64,000 nt of DNA from Leptobrachium leishanense. Taxonomy: Eukaryota > Chordata > Amphibia > Anura > Megophryidae. The stretch spans positions 58,016,881-58,080,880 of the forward strand of contig CM019063.1 in assembly GCA_009667805.1 (NCBI GenBank), given 5' to 3'. Each line of letters opens with the position of its first letter. The stretch's first letter is position 1. The notes under the pieces are model-generated. The model had not been told where the DNA came from and did not search any database. It worked only from the letters and a program-made list of their open reading frames with translations. Shown here piece after piece: positions 11,158 through 21,553 of the stretch. The translations under genes were made by a program, and so were the position numbers.

Positions 11158-11479
11158 GATATTTTGCTGTTGGGAAGTGGACTTCAAATCTTGGTTATTG
11201 CTGGTAAAAGTTCCTGATATGAATCAAAGAATTTCTAGACCATGTCTGCTTACAAATGCTGGCATCCCTTAACAATGAAAGTTACACTGTTCAAGCTTCA
11301 TAACATACACCAAAATAAATATACACATTCCTTTTGATTTAAATCTCTTAAACTCTGTGGTTCCCAATCCTGGTTCTCACGTCCCCCTAACAGGCCAGGT
11401 TTGCAGGATATCTGAAGCACAGCACAGGAGATATGATTTGCTGCTCAATGATCATTTGTATCAATTGTATCATTTCAAT

Positions 11480-11831
11480 TTAAATTAATTTGTTGAAAAA
11501 TTAACTTTGTTTGCATTTGGCCTCCAGAAGGTGCCCCAGAGTTTTAGCACTATGGTCATGAAGTCTGACGTGCAAACAGTTTTTTAAAACTAACTGGGAA
11601 TGTGTATGATTGACATCTCTCTAGCTGATCCTGCATGGAGCCCAGAACTGCAGTAACTCCCTTTGGCCAGCAGATGGTGAGACCTCCCTGCCAAATAGAT
11701 TATTACAGTAAGGAATACATTGGGGATATTGCCAAATATTTCTTACTGTATAATTAAAACCGATTGTACAAATAACCACAGGTTCCAGACGACAGTGATT
11801 TTTATTCGGATATCGCTCGGTAGTGAAGGAG
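11480..11831. mobile_element. TTAA MITE (CCCCTTCACTACC family), fragment
   Basis: It ends GGTAGTGAAGGAG followed by TTAA (11832-11835). Internally it has the family landmarks seen at 17.6, 24.5, 38.7 and 60.3 kb: a GCCTCCAGAAGGTGCC...TTTTAGC segment, CCAGCAGATGGTG, and ATTTCTTACTGTATAAT. The left end is not identifiable. Confidence 0.55.
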
Positions 11832-11835
11832 TTAA

Positions 11836-12665
11836 GATTGCAGGGAGATTTTTAAAAACTATTAACATTAATCTAAATTAAACCGATATTTTTAAATTTA
11901 TAGGATTTCTATATGATGCAATAAACGTATTCACCTCACAGTGATTTATGATTAATCGACATGAGAAATGCAGAATATTTTAGCAAAAAAGTAAAAGTTC
12001 AAAATATTCCCACAAAAAAAATCATATTTATATGTCAAATTCTCAAATCACTTTCAATTTTTTTGTAATTAACTGCTTTTCATATAAGCCCCAATCCCTT
12101 TCAATATCAAATATAGAAATTTTACTATTAAAACAAAAAAAAAAAGAGAATGAAAAATGGTCTAATATAAACCATTCTGCATCCTGATTGAAATCTGCCG
12201 GCAGATTGTAAAAGCCGCGTTATCATACATTGTATCGCTTCGGTTCCAGTTAAATGTGACGCCTGAAGGTTTAAAAAAAACCATAAGATAATGAGTTTAA
12301 AATAGAGCATTTTATTAACTGCTCTCGTGCAGCTCATGTGAATCGCCTCTTGGAATGAGTCTGAGGAATTTAATATATTGGTTTAAAAAAAAAAAAAACA
12401 GAAAAAAAGAGAATAGAATGTATGATCCTTCCACGATATGAAACAGAATCCTCAGGTCCTCGATTTCATTCTCCTGTCACAAGGAGCTTCTGTCTCTCCA
12501 TGTAAAATAGATCCCAACCATTGTGACATGAAAATACTTATCAATAGGTTAATGCTGTTATTGTTACCTATATAATGTCAACATTTTGTGCAGTGGGGAA
12601 GTAAATATAATAAAATGTATATATAGCAGTATGAAGTGATACCTTTCTTATTGAACCAACGTTAC
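11836..12665. other. No recognised gene
   Basis: AT-rich, with several A/T homopolymers and no reading frame of interest. Confidence 0.4.
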
Positions 12666-12857
12666 ATTTAAAGGGCCACTACAACCAAAAAATGAAATGT
12701 CCTTGTGTTTATTTTATGTTGCTGATAACATGTAAGATATTTGTTTTTCTCATGTTTATTTAGTTAACCCCTTCACTCCTGAGCCATTTCAGCCTGCGTG
12801 CTGAGCTCATTTTGACCGTTTTGTGCTTATAGAAACATAGAAAAATGTCATAGAAAC

Positions 12858-13483
12858 TGTCATGCCTCAGCCCTGAGAGCCTGCTGTGGTCAGCCTGGGT
12901 CACTAGCTCTCTATACCTGCTCCCCACCTAAGGGTTAACTCCTGTGTCTGAACCTGAGGTTTTGCATAAAACCAGACCACACCCTCCTCCCCTTTGCTCT
13001 TTCATTTTGTGTTTTTCCCTTCCCAGTGTCCAGAGGTCTTGAGAGCTCCCTCTTGTTATTGTATGTTCCTGATTTATTTTGCTCTGCCGTGCATCCTTGC
13101 TGTGTCTGCATTACCTGGTTCCTGCGTGCTGGACAATCCACTGCGTGGCCCACTATCCAGTGGGTCCAGAGACACTCAAGTGGCTTCCAGCCCTCCAGCT
13201 CTCTCCAAGGAGACCAACCTACTATCAAGGTACATTTGCCTAAAGGCTCCTGCTTCTCCTCAAGCGGATCTGGAGAGAGACTACGTGGTCCACCATCCAC
13301 TTGCCTATTTTCTGTGCTACCGTCTGTTCTGTGCTGGACTGTTTGCTGTGAACCATCCCACCATACAAGCTTTGTTGTGCATTTACTGTCTCCTGTGTCT
13401 TTCTGCCTGCTCACCCCCAGCGCTTGGGAATATAACACCACACTGAGGCCGTGCCATGGCTCCTTCCTGGCACGAACCTGACA
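12858..13483 (+). mobile_element. Solo LTR, Gypsy-like, 626 bp
   Basis: It begins TGTCATGCC, ends CCTGACA, and is flanked by the 5-bp duplication GAAAC (12853-12857 and 13484-13488). The TG...CA ends and 5-bp duplication are those of an LTR retrotransposon. No internal region or second LTR is adjacent, so it is probably a recombination remnant. The open frames inside it are chance. Strand is set by the TGTCA start and is tentative. Confidence 0.82.
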
Positions 13484-13562
13484 GAAACATAGAAAAATGT
13501 CGGCAGATAAGAACCTTTCGGCCCATCTAGTCTGCCCAATTACATGGATACTTTACCTGGAT

Positions 13563-14577
13563 TTATCTTTTGTTTAGGATAGCCTTATGCCTATCCCATG
13601 CCTGCTTAAATTCAATCACTGTTTTGGCCTCTACCACTTCAACTGGAAGGCTGTTCCATGTATCCACCACCCTCTCAGTAAAATAATGCTTCCTGATGTT
13701 ACTTTTAAACCTTTGCCCCTCTAATCTAAGACTATGTCCTCTTGTTTTGCTATTTTGTTTCCTTTTAAATATACTTCCTTCCTCTACCTTGTGGATTCCC
13801 TTTACGTATTTAAATGTTTCTATCATATCTCCTGTCTTGTCTTTTTTCCAAGCTGTACATGTTAAGATCATTAAGCCTTTCTTGGTAACTTTTCTCCTTC
13901 AAGCCGTACACCATTTTAGTAGCCCTTCTCTGAACTCTCTCTAAGATGTCTATATCCTTCTGGAGATACGGTCTCCAGTACTGCACACAGTACTCCAAGT
14001 GAGGTCTCACCAGTGCTCTGTACAGTGGCATGAGCACTTCCCTTTTCCTACTGCTAATACCTCTCCCTACACAACCAAGCATTCTGCCAGCATTTCCTGC
14101 TGCTCTATTACATTGACTACTTACCCTTAGATCCTCTGAAATAATGACCCCTAAATCCCAACCCTCAGATGTTGAGATTAGGACTGTATCAAATATTCTA
14201 TATTCAGCCCTTGGGTTTTTACGTCCCAGGTGCATTATCTTGCACTTATCCACATTAAAACTCAATTGCCACAGCTCCAACCATTTTTTTAGTTTACCTA
14301 AATCATTTGTCATTTGGCTGATCCCTCCAGGAACGTCAACCCTGTTGCAAATCTTTGTGTCATCAGGAAAAAGACATACTTTTCCATTAATACCTTCTGC
14401 AATATCACTAATAAAAATATTAAAGAGAATGGGTCCAAGTACTGACCCCTGAGGTACCCCACTGGTAACAAGACCTTGCGCCGAATAAACTCCATTTACT
14501 ACAACCCTCTGTTGTCTGTCACTCAGCCACTGCCTAATCCATTCAACAATATTGGAATCCAAGCTCAAAGATTGCAA
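13563..14577 (-). pseudogene. LINE reverse transcriptase, truncated and frameshifted
   Basis: The first frame (14577-13810) carries RT motifs: [27 protein letters not shown], then LFPDDTK where the family has the F-A-D-D active-site box, so the position before the aspartates has changed. Downstream are DKCKIMHLGRKN, YRALVRPHLEYC and ILERVQRRATKMV. Near 13810-13870 the frame shifts; relative to the copy at 48659-49084 this region has small indels, and the C-terminus continues in another frame to 13563. Just upstream of 14577, sequence coding for the catalytic KAFDT segment appears to be deleted. It cannot be an active enzyme. Confidence 0.8.
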
Positions 14578-14891
14578 TTTATTGATAAGCCTTCTATGCG
14601 GAACAGTTACTGAAATCTAAATAAGCAATGTCTACTGCACCACCTGTGTCTATTATGTTAAACGTGATTTGAAGTCATGTTTTATTGTAGGACCCAGACA
14701 GACTATATATCCTTTTTTACAACAGACTCGGCAGATTCATCTTATATATATTATTATATGTATACGTCATGTCCTGCCAGAATGATATAACAAAAAGTGT
14801 AAAAAAATTGAATTTCCATGCAGATTTCAATCATTTACAGTGTGTAAAAAATTTTTTTTTACATTTTATCATTCAAACCTTTGCGGTTATA

Positions 14892-15678
14892 CAGGGCGTC
14901 CATAAAGTCTCTTTACAATTTCAAAAATGTATTACAAACTCAAATGAAAAGACAGATAAGTGAAAAGTATTACAAAATGAGACATATATATTTAAGTTTC
15001 TTTTGCCTCATTTAATACACCTCTATATGGGCACCATTAGTTGACGAAGCACATCAAGACAGTACTCGATTTCTTGCCATGTTGGCCGTAGCATCCCCTC
15101 ATCAATGGTGGCAATGGTATCAGTGATCCTCTGCTTTAAATTAGTGATGTCCCGTACCTTTGTTCCATACACCATATCTTTAACATAACCCCATAGAAAG
15201 AAGTGGAGGGGAGTGATATCTGGTGAACGAGGTGGCCAGGGAATTGGGCCACCCTTTCCAATCCACCGGTCTGGAAACGATTCATTTAGGAACCCACGAA
15301 CATACAGTCCCCAATGTGGTGGTGCACCATCTTGCTGGAAAATGATGGTTGTTTGAAGGTCATGTAGTTGTGGTGTCACGTATTCAGTCAAAAGGTCAAG
15401 GTAAACATTTGCAGTAATTGATGTCTCGCGGAAGAAAAACGGACCAATGATTCGATTGCACATGATCCCACACCACACATTCATCTAAAGCAGAGGATCA
15501 CTGATGCCATTGTCATCACTGCAATTTTCTATCGAGTGTCTGCGCCGGTTCATCCTGAGATTAAGTTTAAGTATAATAGAATGATTAACTACATTTTAGA
15601 CAGAAACGAGAGGTATATCGGGGACCTGCTTTGGTGACCTTTCAAATCAGATGGCATGTTGAAGAGACACTGTAGGCA
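14892..15678 (-). mobile_element. Mariner-like element, truncated
   Basis: The left end CAGGGCGTCCATAAAGTC follows TA (14890-14891) and matches the ends of the fold-back at 62056-63211 (CAGGGTGTCCATAAAGTC). The transposase reads on the minus strand. A full right end is missing; GAGACACTGTA at 15668-15678 may be its internally deleted remnant, which is a guess. Confidence 0.65.
15023..15484 (-). pseudogene. Mariner-type transposase, C-terminal half
   Basis: The 153-residue frame contains the second and third catalytic aspartates of a Tc1/mariner-superfamily enzyme: FQQDGAPPHW and, 36 residues after that aspartate, PPRSPDITPLHFFLWG. It then shows YVKDMVYGTKV and a C-terminal helix region ending LRQLMVPI. 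The family usually has PLDFFLWG where this copy has PLHFFLWG. The N-terminal DNA-binding domains and first catalytic aspartate are missing. The encoded step would have been cut-and-paste transposition. Confidence 0.82.
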
Positions 15679-15679
15679 G

Positions 15680-15830
15680 AGGCGTAGCAAGGTCATAAGG
15701 CGCCCGGGGGCAAGTCCTCCCCTAGCCCCCCCTTTTTAGATGAAATAATGCATAGTAACGCATTATGCCATCACTTTCAAATTTGCTCAGTGTGGGAAAT
15801 GAGAAAGTGAATTAGTGCAGTGACACTGCG
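15680..15830. other. Single hAT-like end, CAGAGGCGTAGC
   Basis: GCAGAGGCGTAGCAAGG followed by GCGCCCGGGGGCAAG resembles the left end of the CAGTGGCGTAGC hAT at 36545-38217. No partner end was found. Confidence 0.4.
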
Positions 15831-16010
15831 TTATAAACTAATGTTGCTGATATTTTACATGTTAATGTTTTTTTCTCATGTTTATTTAGTTAACCCCTTC
15901 ACTCCTGAGCCATTTCACCCCTGCGTGCTGAGCTCATTTTGACCGTTTTGTGCTTATGTTTAAATGCGATTTGAAGTCTAGTTTTATTGTACTTTTTACT
16001 TGTACTTTTT
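15830..16010. mobile_element. TTAA element left-end fragment (second composite copy)
   Basis: TTAA at 15890-15893 is followed by CCCCTTCACTCCTGAGCC and GACCGTTTTGTGCTTATG. It reproduces the 12.72-12.83 kb order, including about 45 bp of sequence before TTAA, and provides the empty-site reference for the LINE at 12831-14652. It is truncated at the right. Confidence 0.6.
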
Positions 16011-16710
16011 ATTTGTGCAACCACTTCGCTTGCCACCTATATCATAAAAATATATGAAACAACCATGAAAAACTTAACGAACAGGTGAGTTAAATAAATA
16101 ATTAAAATTGCTTATTACATGTGATGATCATTAACTTAGAAGAGGTGGACGGCCAGTCCACATTGTATACATTGGGATACTGAAGCGAGATATACTATAT
16201 ACTATATTTTTAGTGGTCGGTTTTAATAACAGATAAAGGTTATTATTATTTTTTTAATTCCTGCAGAATTTTAGAGTCAATCTATTGTCTTCAGTGCTTT
16301 CATAGTGTCACCCCGGGCAAGGGCTTAGAATAACCATGGGATGTAGGAGTCTGCACATGACCTGGTTGGTTGTGAATCATGTGGGTTTGTTACAATGTAT
16401 CGAGATACACTAGGACTTTTGTACTCTTAGGTCACAGTGCAAGAAGATAAGCGATTTTAGTGACACTGACTGTAATGTAGTTGTGAGTCTATTCATTTTG
16501 GAAAGTAAAAAATATAACCTTTGACCTCTCCACACTGAACGGGTTAATTATAGGAGATGCAGAGATAATTAAGGGAATAATTGAATACAATGGGATTTGT
16601 ACCAGTGAGACAGGTGGTCGAAGTTCACATTGGAAATTGCGAAGTGTACAAAGAGATGTAAACTCCGACAAATAATGTATGATTGGGTCTCTTTCTTATT
16701 GTTACATAAA
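16010..16710. other. No recognised gene
   Basis: No credible frame, paired ends or tandem repeat were found. Confidence 0.4.
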
Positions 16711-16717
16711 TCATGAG

Positions 16718-17345
16718 GGGTTATTCCAAGAGAGCCGAATTGAAATGGCCACCGAATTGCTCCATATGGTTAATTTCCCAGTACAGTGCAATTTTGTGGC
16801 CATTCGGCTATTCAAAAGGCAAATATTGGCGAATTGCCTGTGAAATATGGTGCAATTCGTCGGCAGTGAAATTCCCCTTAGAGAAGTTAGTCTATATTCA
16901 GAGACACCGAACAGCAGAGAAAAGTTGGCGAAAAGCCCTGATTTTAGCTGATTTCATTCGACAGGTTTAAACAGGCGAATCCCATAGGTTTCAATGTAAA
17001 AAATAAATTCCCTGTTTTGATTAATTTTTATTCGACCGTTTATTCTTCGCACTTGCAGCAAAAAGTCTTTTTATTAATTTATTTTTTAGAATTTGTTTTG
17101 GCATTTTTCTGGAATGTTCTGCTAAATTTGATTTAAATTTTTTCAAAATGCTTTTTTTTACATTCTGCAACAGACCTTTTTATTGTGCATAAGATAAGTT
17201 TTTTTTTACAACGCCTTTTTAAAGTTGCGTTTTTTTTTTCTTTTATCCCTGTTCGGCAGCAGCTGGTTGGCTTTTTTTCGGCGGCTGGTCGGCTTTTTCT
17301 GGCGATCGTCTGTTCGGCGGATCGTCAGCTGCATTTGGCACTGTA
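16718..17345. mobile_element. CAGGGTTATTC MITE family, left-end copy
   Basis: It starts GGGGTTATTCCAAGAGAGCC and carries family landmarks: GCCATTCGGCTATTC, GGCGAATTGCCTG, TTTCATTCGACAGGTTT, GGCGAATCCCATAGG, and a T-rich interior followed by TTCGGCGGCTGGTCGGC. The right terminus is not found. Confidence 0.6.
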
Positions 17346-18173
17346 TTGAACCATCTTTATTTTTAAAGTGTAAAATATGTTATTAATGTAAAACTTGCAT
17401 AAAATACTTATGTTTGGAGGTAAACTGGAGTTCAGTTAACAGAATGTGCTACTGTAACTATAGCTTGGAATTCCTTTCCCTCTGGAAAGGTGGAGGACAG
17501 CAGAAGGTGGAATAGTCAAGGGATAGATGGGTCAAAACCAAAGGAGCAAATCAGAGAGGTAAACCACATGCTATAAGGCCTAGAACAGAACCACAATAGG
17601 CAGTGAACACATTGTGAATGACACATTCACATTCCCAAAAAACGCTGCCGTCAGGAACCAGTGGATGTTTGGAAAATCATTTCTCACTATACAGTAAGAA
17701 ATACTTGGGAATATTCCCTATGTATTCCTTACTGTAATAACATATTTGGAAAGGAGATGTCGCCATCTATTGACTAAATGGAGTTACTGCAGTTGATTTG
17801 CATGCAGGTTCAGTTGGGGAGATGTCATTCATACACATTCCAAGCTGGCTCTAAAAAGTGTTCAGGCATCATGCAAATTTAGTGGTATATTCTGGAGCCC
17901 AAATGCGAAAGGAATTAATTTGCAACAAAAACATTTCATTTGCAATGTGTCAGGAATCAGACTCAGTCTAAACCTGTGCCCACACCTAATCCCTGGCAAA
18001 CCCTTATTTAACTGCATTTGTTTGTTATAGACCTGCTTATGTTGTATACAGATTACAGGATCCTCTTTCTGGCTGTTCAGCGTCTGCTGTGGTGCCTTCA
18101 GGTGCATGCTATTACTCCTAATGAAGCCTGCTTAAATGAGGGATCCACCCTTCCATCAGGGCTTCAACATTAA

Positions 18174-20221
18174 CATAGGCGACTCTACAGGGGGGCAAGG
18201 GGGGGCAATTGCCCCCCCTAGGTTATTCCTTGCCCCCCCATGTGCCCCCCCACCAAAAATCAGCATCCAGCTTCCCACACTAATTCGGACCAAAGTATCT
18301 CCGTAGCTATGCATCATATATGGATGAACTAGGTGTCATTTGAAAGGGCAGATTCTGGCCTTTCCAATGATACCCCACATGACCATATTCAGTGTGATGT
18401 AAAAGTCATAAAACATCAAATAAAACGTGCACTTAAACATAAACATTTTCACAGGGTTGAAATGGCTCAGCAGTGAAATGGTTAATGTTCAGACTATACA
18501 TTACATTGTGTATTACGTTAGTTTATGCCTTGGTTTAGTTGTATATTAAGGGTTAATGGGCAGGCTTCATCCCTCACAGTATACATTTGTTTTTTCCTTG
18601 ATTAATTGCATTTTAGGGGTTAATGGGTTGGCTACATGGCTCAGTGTATTCATTTCATGTTTTCCCTTGATTAATGGCATTTTAGGGGTTAAGGGGTAGC
18701 TAAATGCCACATTGTTTATTATTTTTATTGCATTTCTCTGGGTTTAAGACATTTTAGGGGTTATTATGGAAGTTAGAATCTAAAGGGTCTAATGATCTGT
18801 AGATCGTCTGCTTTCCGTCACATTTCGGGGAATTTAATTTGCAGAAAATAAGGTGAATTCCCTATTTAGCGAATGGTCACTGTAATTTGCTAAAAGTGGA
18901 GTCGCTGAAGCAGTTATCAGACATTCAGCGGAAACTGCCAAATTGCGTCAAATAAAATATTAAATTTAAGTATCAGGTTAGTACAACAAAAAGGCATCAT
19001 TGCATCACATTACTCTGGGGGTTTGTAATCTTATTTATATATATATATACTTATTTAGGGCACTATTACCTGGTGTGAGTTAACCCTTGCGTCGGCGTGA
19101 TTTTAATTCAGTCTAGCGCCTGACCAACAGATCGTTTGCCTCCCGCTACAAATGGGAAAAATCACTTAGCGCGTCGCTATTAGCGATTTGTACCGCGAGC
19201 TTACTGTACTTTCCGCATCCTATACTTAACACGGGGAGTGCTAGATATCTTTACAGATCACTTGGTGCCAGCACTAAATTTTTTGAGGTGCACTAATTGA
19301 AACATTTTACCTACTGCTCAGCCCTGGTGCTAACTCCAAAAAAACAGAAAAAACAGGTCCTCGTCCAAAATTAACAGGCAACTGAAAGGAATGCAGCACA
19401 GGTGTTCTCTTGGCCCCATACACCATAGTAATGGATATGGTCAGCAATGTCGCTGCTGTTGCAGTCGGCTCTATTATAAATGTATCCTTTATCCACATAT
19501 ATCCTAATTCTAATATATTGCCTAATTTTAAACATTTTATGCTGGGGGCTATTCATAGTATGTAAGCAGTTGATTATTAGGGTGACTGTGTGGACCATGT
19601 TTAAAGGAACACATGGATAAGTCTTGCCCTAAAACATGTATTGTTTATATGCTGTAGCAGGGAAATTTTTGTCGTACACCTGGCCTTCCTTTTGGATCTA
19701 TTAAATGCAGTGTAATGATTCTACATGGTGCTGGGAGGCACTTATCATGCAATGCCCATCAGCCTTAATATATGTGTGCATCAAAACATGGATGATATGG
19801 CCACCGTGGAGGATTTTAATAATGCAGGGGTGAGAGGTTATTCACTGGATGTGTTCATATTCAAGCTTGTGAGGGTGGGGGATAGGTATGGAAAAGAAAA
19901 AGGTTATTCAGAAAAAGGTGAAAAGCAGGAGAATGACTGGAGAATGGAAAATTCTAGGTCAAAATAGCCGATTCTTTGACCAAGAATTTTCCATTCTCCA
20001 GTCATTCTCCTGCTTTTCACCTCTCTGAATAACCCTGTAAGTTTTAGCGACTCGCACAAAATTTTTCCTTTAGCGATGGTGTTTTAGCTCACACCAGGTG
20101 ATAGGGCCCTTAGTTTTATTCAGTGATATGATTTAGTGGTGAAAATTATTAGTGCCCCCCCAGTTTTGACTGCGGTATCTTCTGTGCCCCCCCCTAAATA
20201 TTGTTCCTAGAGTCGCCACTG
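18174..20221. mobile_element. hAT-type element D
   Basis: The left end CATAGGCGACTCTACAGGGG and right end TCCTAGAGTCGCCACTG are inverted, with the 8-bp duplication AACATTAA on both sides (18166-18173 and 20222-20229). Joined at the duplication, the flanks give an uninterrupted LTR. C-rich sub-terminal sequence (CCCCCCC) lies at both ends. A Harbinger-like element is nested at 19058-20109, and a TTAA-type end (AGCAGTGAAATGGTTAA) sits near 18471-18484. No transposase was found. Confidence 0.8.
19058..20109. mobile_element. Harbinger-like element with internal hairpin
   Basis: The ends GGGCACTATTACCTGGTGTG and CACACCAGGTGATAGGGCCC are inverted and flanked by TTA (19055-19057 and 20110-20112). 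Inside, 19900-20036 is a hairpin with arms of about 60 nt (GGTGAAAAGCAGGAGAATGA facing its complement) whose outer ends read GGTTATTCAG and CTGAATAACCCTG, like the CAGGGTTATTC family. Apparent frames are short and unrecognised. Confidence 0.7.
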
Positions 20222-20334
20222 AACATTAATGTTTCTGGAAGTGCAAACAACCAGTCCTGTTCCTGAAGCTCCCTGCTACTGAACCTGAATCCCTCCTGTG
20301 ATCCAGACAAGTGGAACCCTGTTCCCAAGTGGAA

Positions 20335-21553
20335 CCTCACTGGCAAGTGTACCCCCGCTCTCGAGCATGCTTGCTGGCATGTGTACCCCCGTTCTTAAGC
20401 ACCCTCGCTGGCAAGTGTACCCCCGCTCTCGAGCATCCTCGCTGGCAAGTGTACCCCCGCTCTTGAGCATCCTCGCTGGCAAGTGTACCCCACCGCTCTC
20501 GAGCATCCTCGCTGGCAAGTGTACCCCACCGCTCTCGAGCATCCTCGCTGGCAAGTGTACCCCACCGCTCTCGAGCATCCTCGCTGGCAAGTGTACCCCA
20601 CCGCTCTCGAGCATCCTCGCTGGCAAGTGTACCCCCCGCTCTCGAGCATCCTCGCTGGCAAGTGTACCCCCCGCTCTCGAGCATCCTCGCTGGCAAGTGT
20701 ACCCCCGCTCTCGAGCATCCTCGCTGGCAAGTGTACCCCCCGCTCTCGAGCATCCTCGCTGGCAAGTGTACCCCCCGCTCTCGAGCATCCTCGCTGGCAA
20801 GTGTACCCCCCCCTCTCGAGCATCCTCGCTGGTAAGTGTACCCCCCGCTCTCGAGCATCCTCGCTGGCAAGTGTACCCCCGCTCTCGAGCATCCTCGCTG
20901 ACAAGTGTACCCCCCCGCTCTCGAGCATCCTCGCTGGCAAGTGCACCCCCCCGCTCTCGAGCATCTTCGCTGGCAAGTGTACCCCCCCGCTCTCGAGCAT
21001 CCTCGCTGGCAAGTGTACCCCCTGCTCTCGAGCATCCTCGCTGGCAAGTGTACCCCCCGCTCTCGAGCATCCTTGCTGGCAAGTGTACCCCCCGCTCTCG
21101 AGCATCCTCGCTGGCAAGTGTACCCCCCGCTCTCGAGCATCCTTGCTGGCAAGTGTACCCCCCCCTCTCGAGCATCCTTGCTGGCAAGTGTACCCCCCCC
21201 GCTCTCGAGCGTCCTCGCTGGCAAGTGTACCCCCCCGCTCTCGAGCATCCTCGCTGGCAAGTGTACCCCCCCGCTCTCGAGCATCCTCGCTGGCAAGTGT
21301 ACCCCCCGCTCTCGAGCATCCTCGCTGGCAAGTGTACCCCCCGCCCTTGAGCATCCTCTCTGGCAAGTGTACCCCCCCCGCTCTCGAGCATCCTCGCTGG
21401 CAAATGTACCCCCCTCGCTCTCGAGCATCCTCGCTGGCAAGTGTACCCCCCTCGCTCTCGAGCATCCTCGCTGGCAAGTGTACCCCCCTCGCTCTCGAGC
21501 ATCCTCGCTGGCAAGTGTACCCCCCTCGCTCTCGAGCATCCTCGCTGGCAAGT
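20335..21553. repeat. 34-38-bp minisatellite, first block
   Basis: Roughly 34 tandem units of GCTCTCGAGCATCCTCGCTG followed by GCAAGTGTACCCCC. Length varies mainly in the C-run (5-8 C) and an optional CA or T before GCTCTC. Each unit carries an XhoI-type palindrome CTCGAG. Units lack stops in most frames, producing spurious frames of up to about 400 codons on both strands. Confidence 0.95.

Larger units (their letters stand above)
12831..14652 (-). mobile_element. 5'-truncated CR1-like LINE with nested solo LTR
   Basis: On the minus strand this runs from within the reverse-transcriptase domain to a 3' tail of repeated GAAACATA-like units (CTATGTTTC on the minus strand). The insertion is bracketed by TTAT (12827-12830 and 14653-14656), and a paralogous empty site exists at about 15950. 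A solo LTR sits in the tail. The same family recurs at 48570, 50745, 52625 and 62223, with few mismatches among the 3' ends that overlap, suggesting comparatively recent activity. Confidence 0.78.
12670..14891. mobile_element. TTAA element copy broken by LINE and mariner insertions
   Basis: The left end follows TTAA at 12764-12767 (CCCCTTCACTCCTGAGCC). The element runs to 12830, resumes at 14653 after the LINE, and stops at 14891 where a mariner-like end begins. Resumed sequence (GACCCAGACAGACTATATAT, CAGACTCGGCAGATTCAT) matches 2460-2640 and 5970-6170. Upstream, TTTAAAGGGCCACTACAACC resembles a Kolobok-type end. The same composite order recurs at 15830-16010, giving the uninterrupted sequence TGTGCTTATGTTTAAA. 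No right end is present. Confidence 0.6.

Noticed and set aside
12994..13481. 150-codon frames on both strands at 13.0-13.5 kb as genes
   Set aside because: They lie wholly within a solo LTR with a 5-bp duplication and show no recognisable domain.
20276..21551. Several frames of 350-412 codons as overlapping genes
   Set aside because: All translate the 34-38-bp array in different frames on both strands; frame changes follow C-run length, as expected for non-coding DNA.
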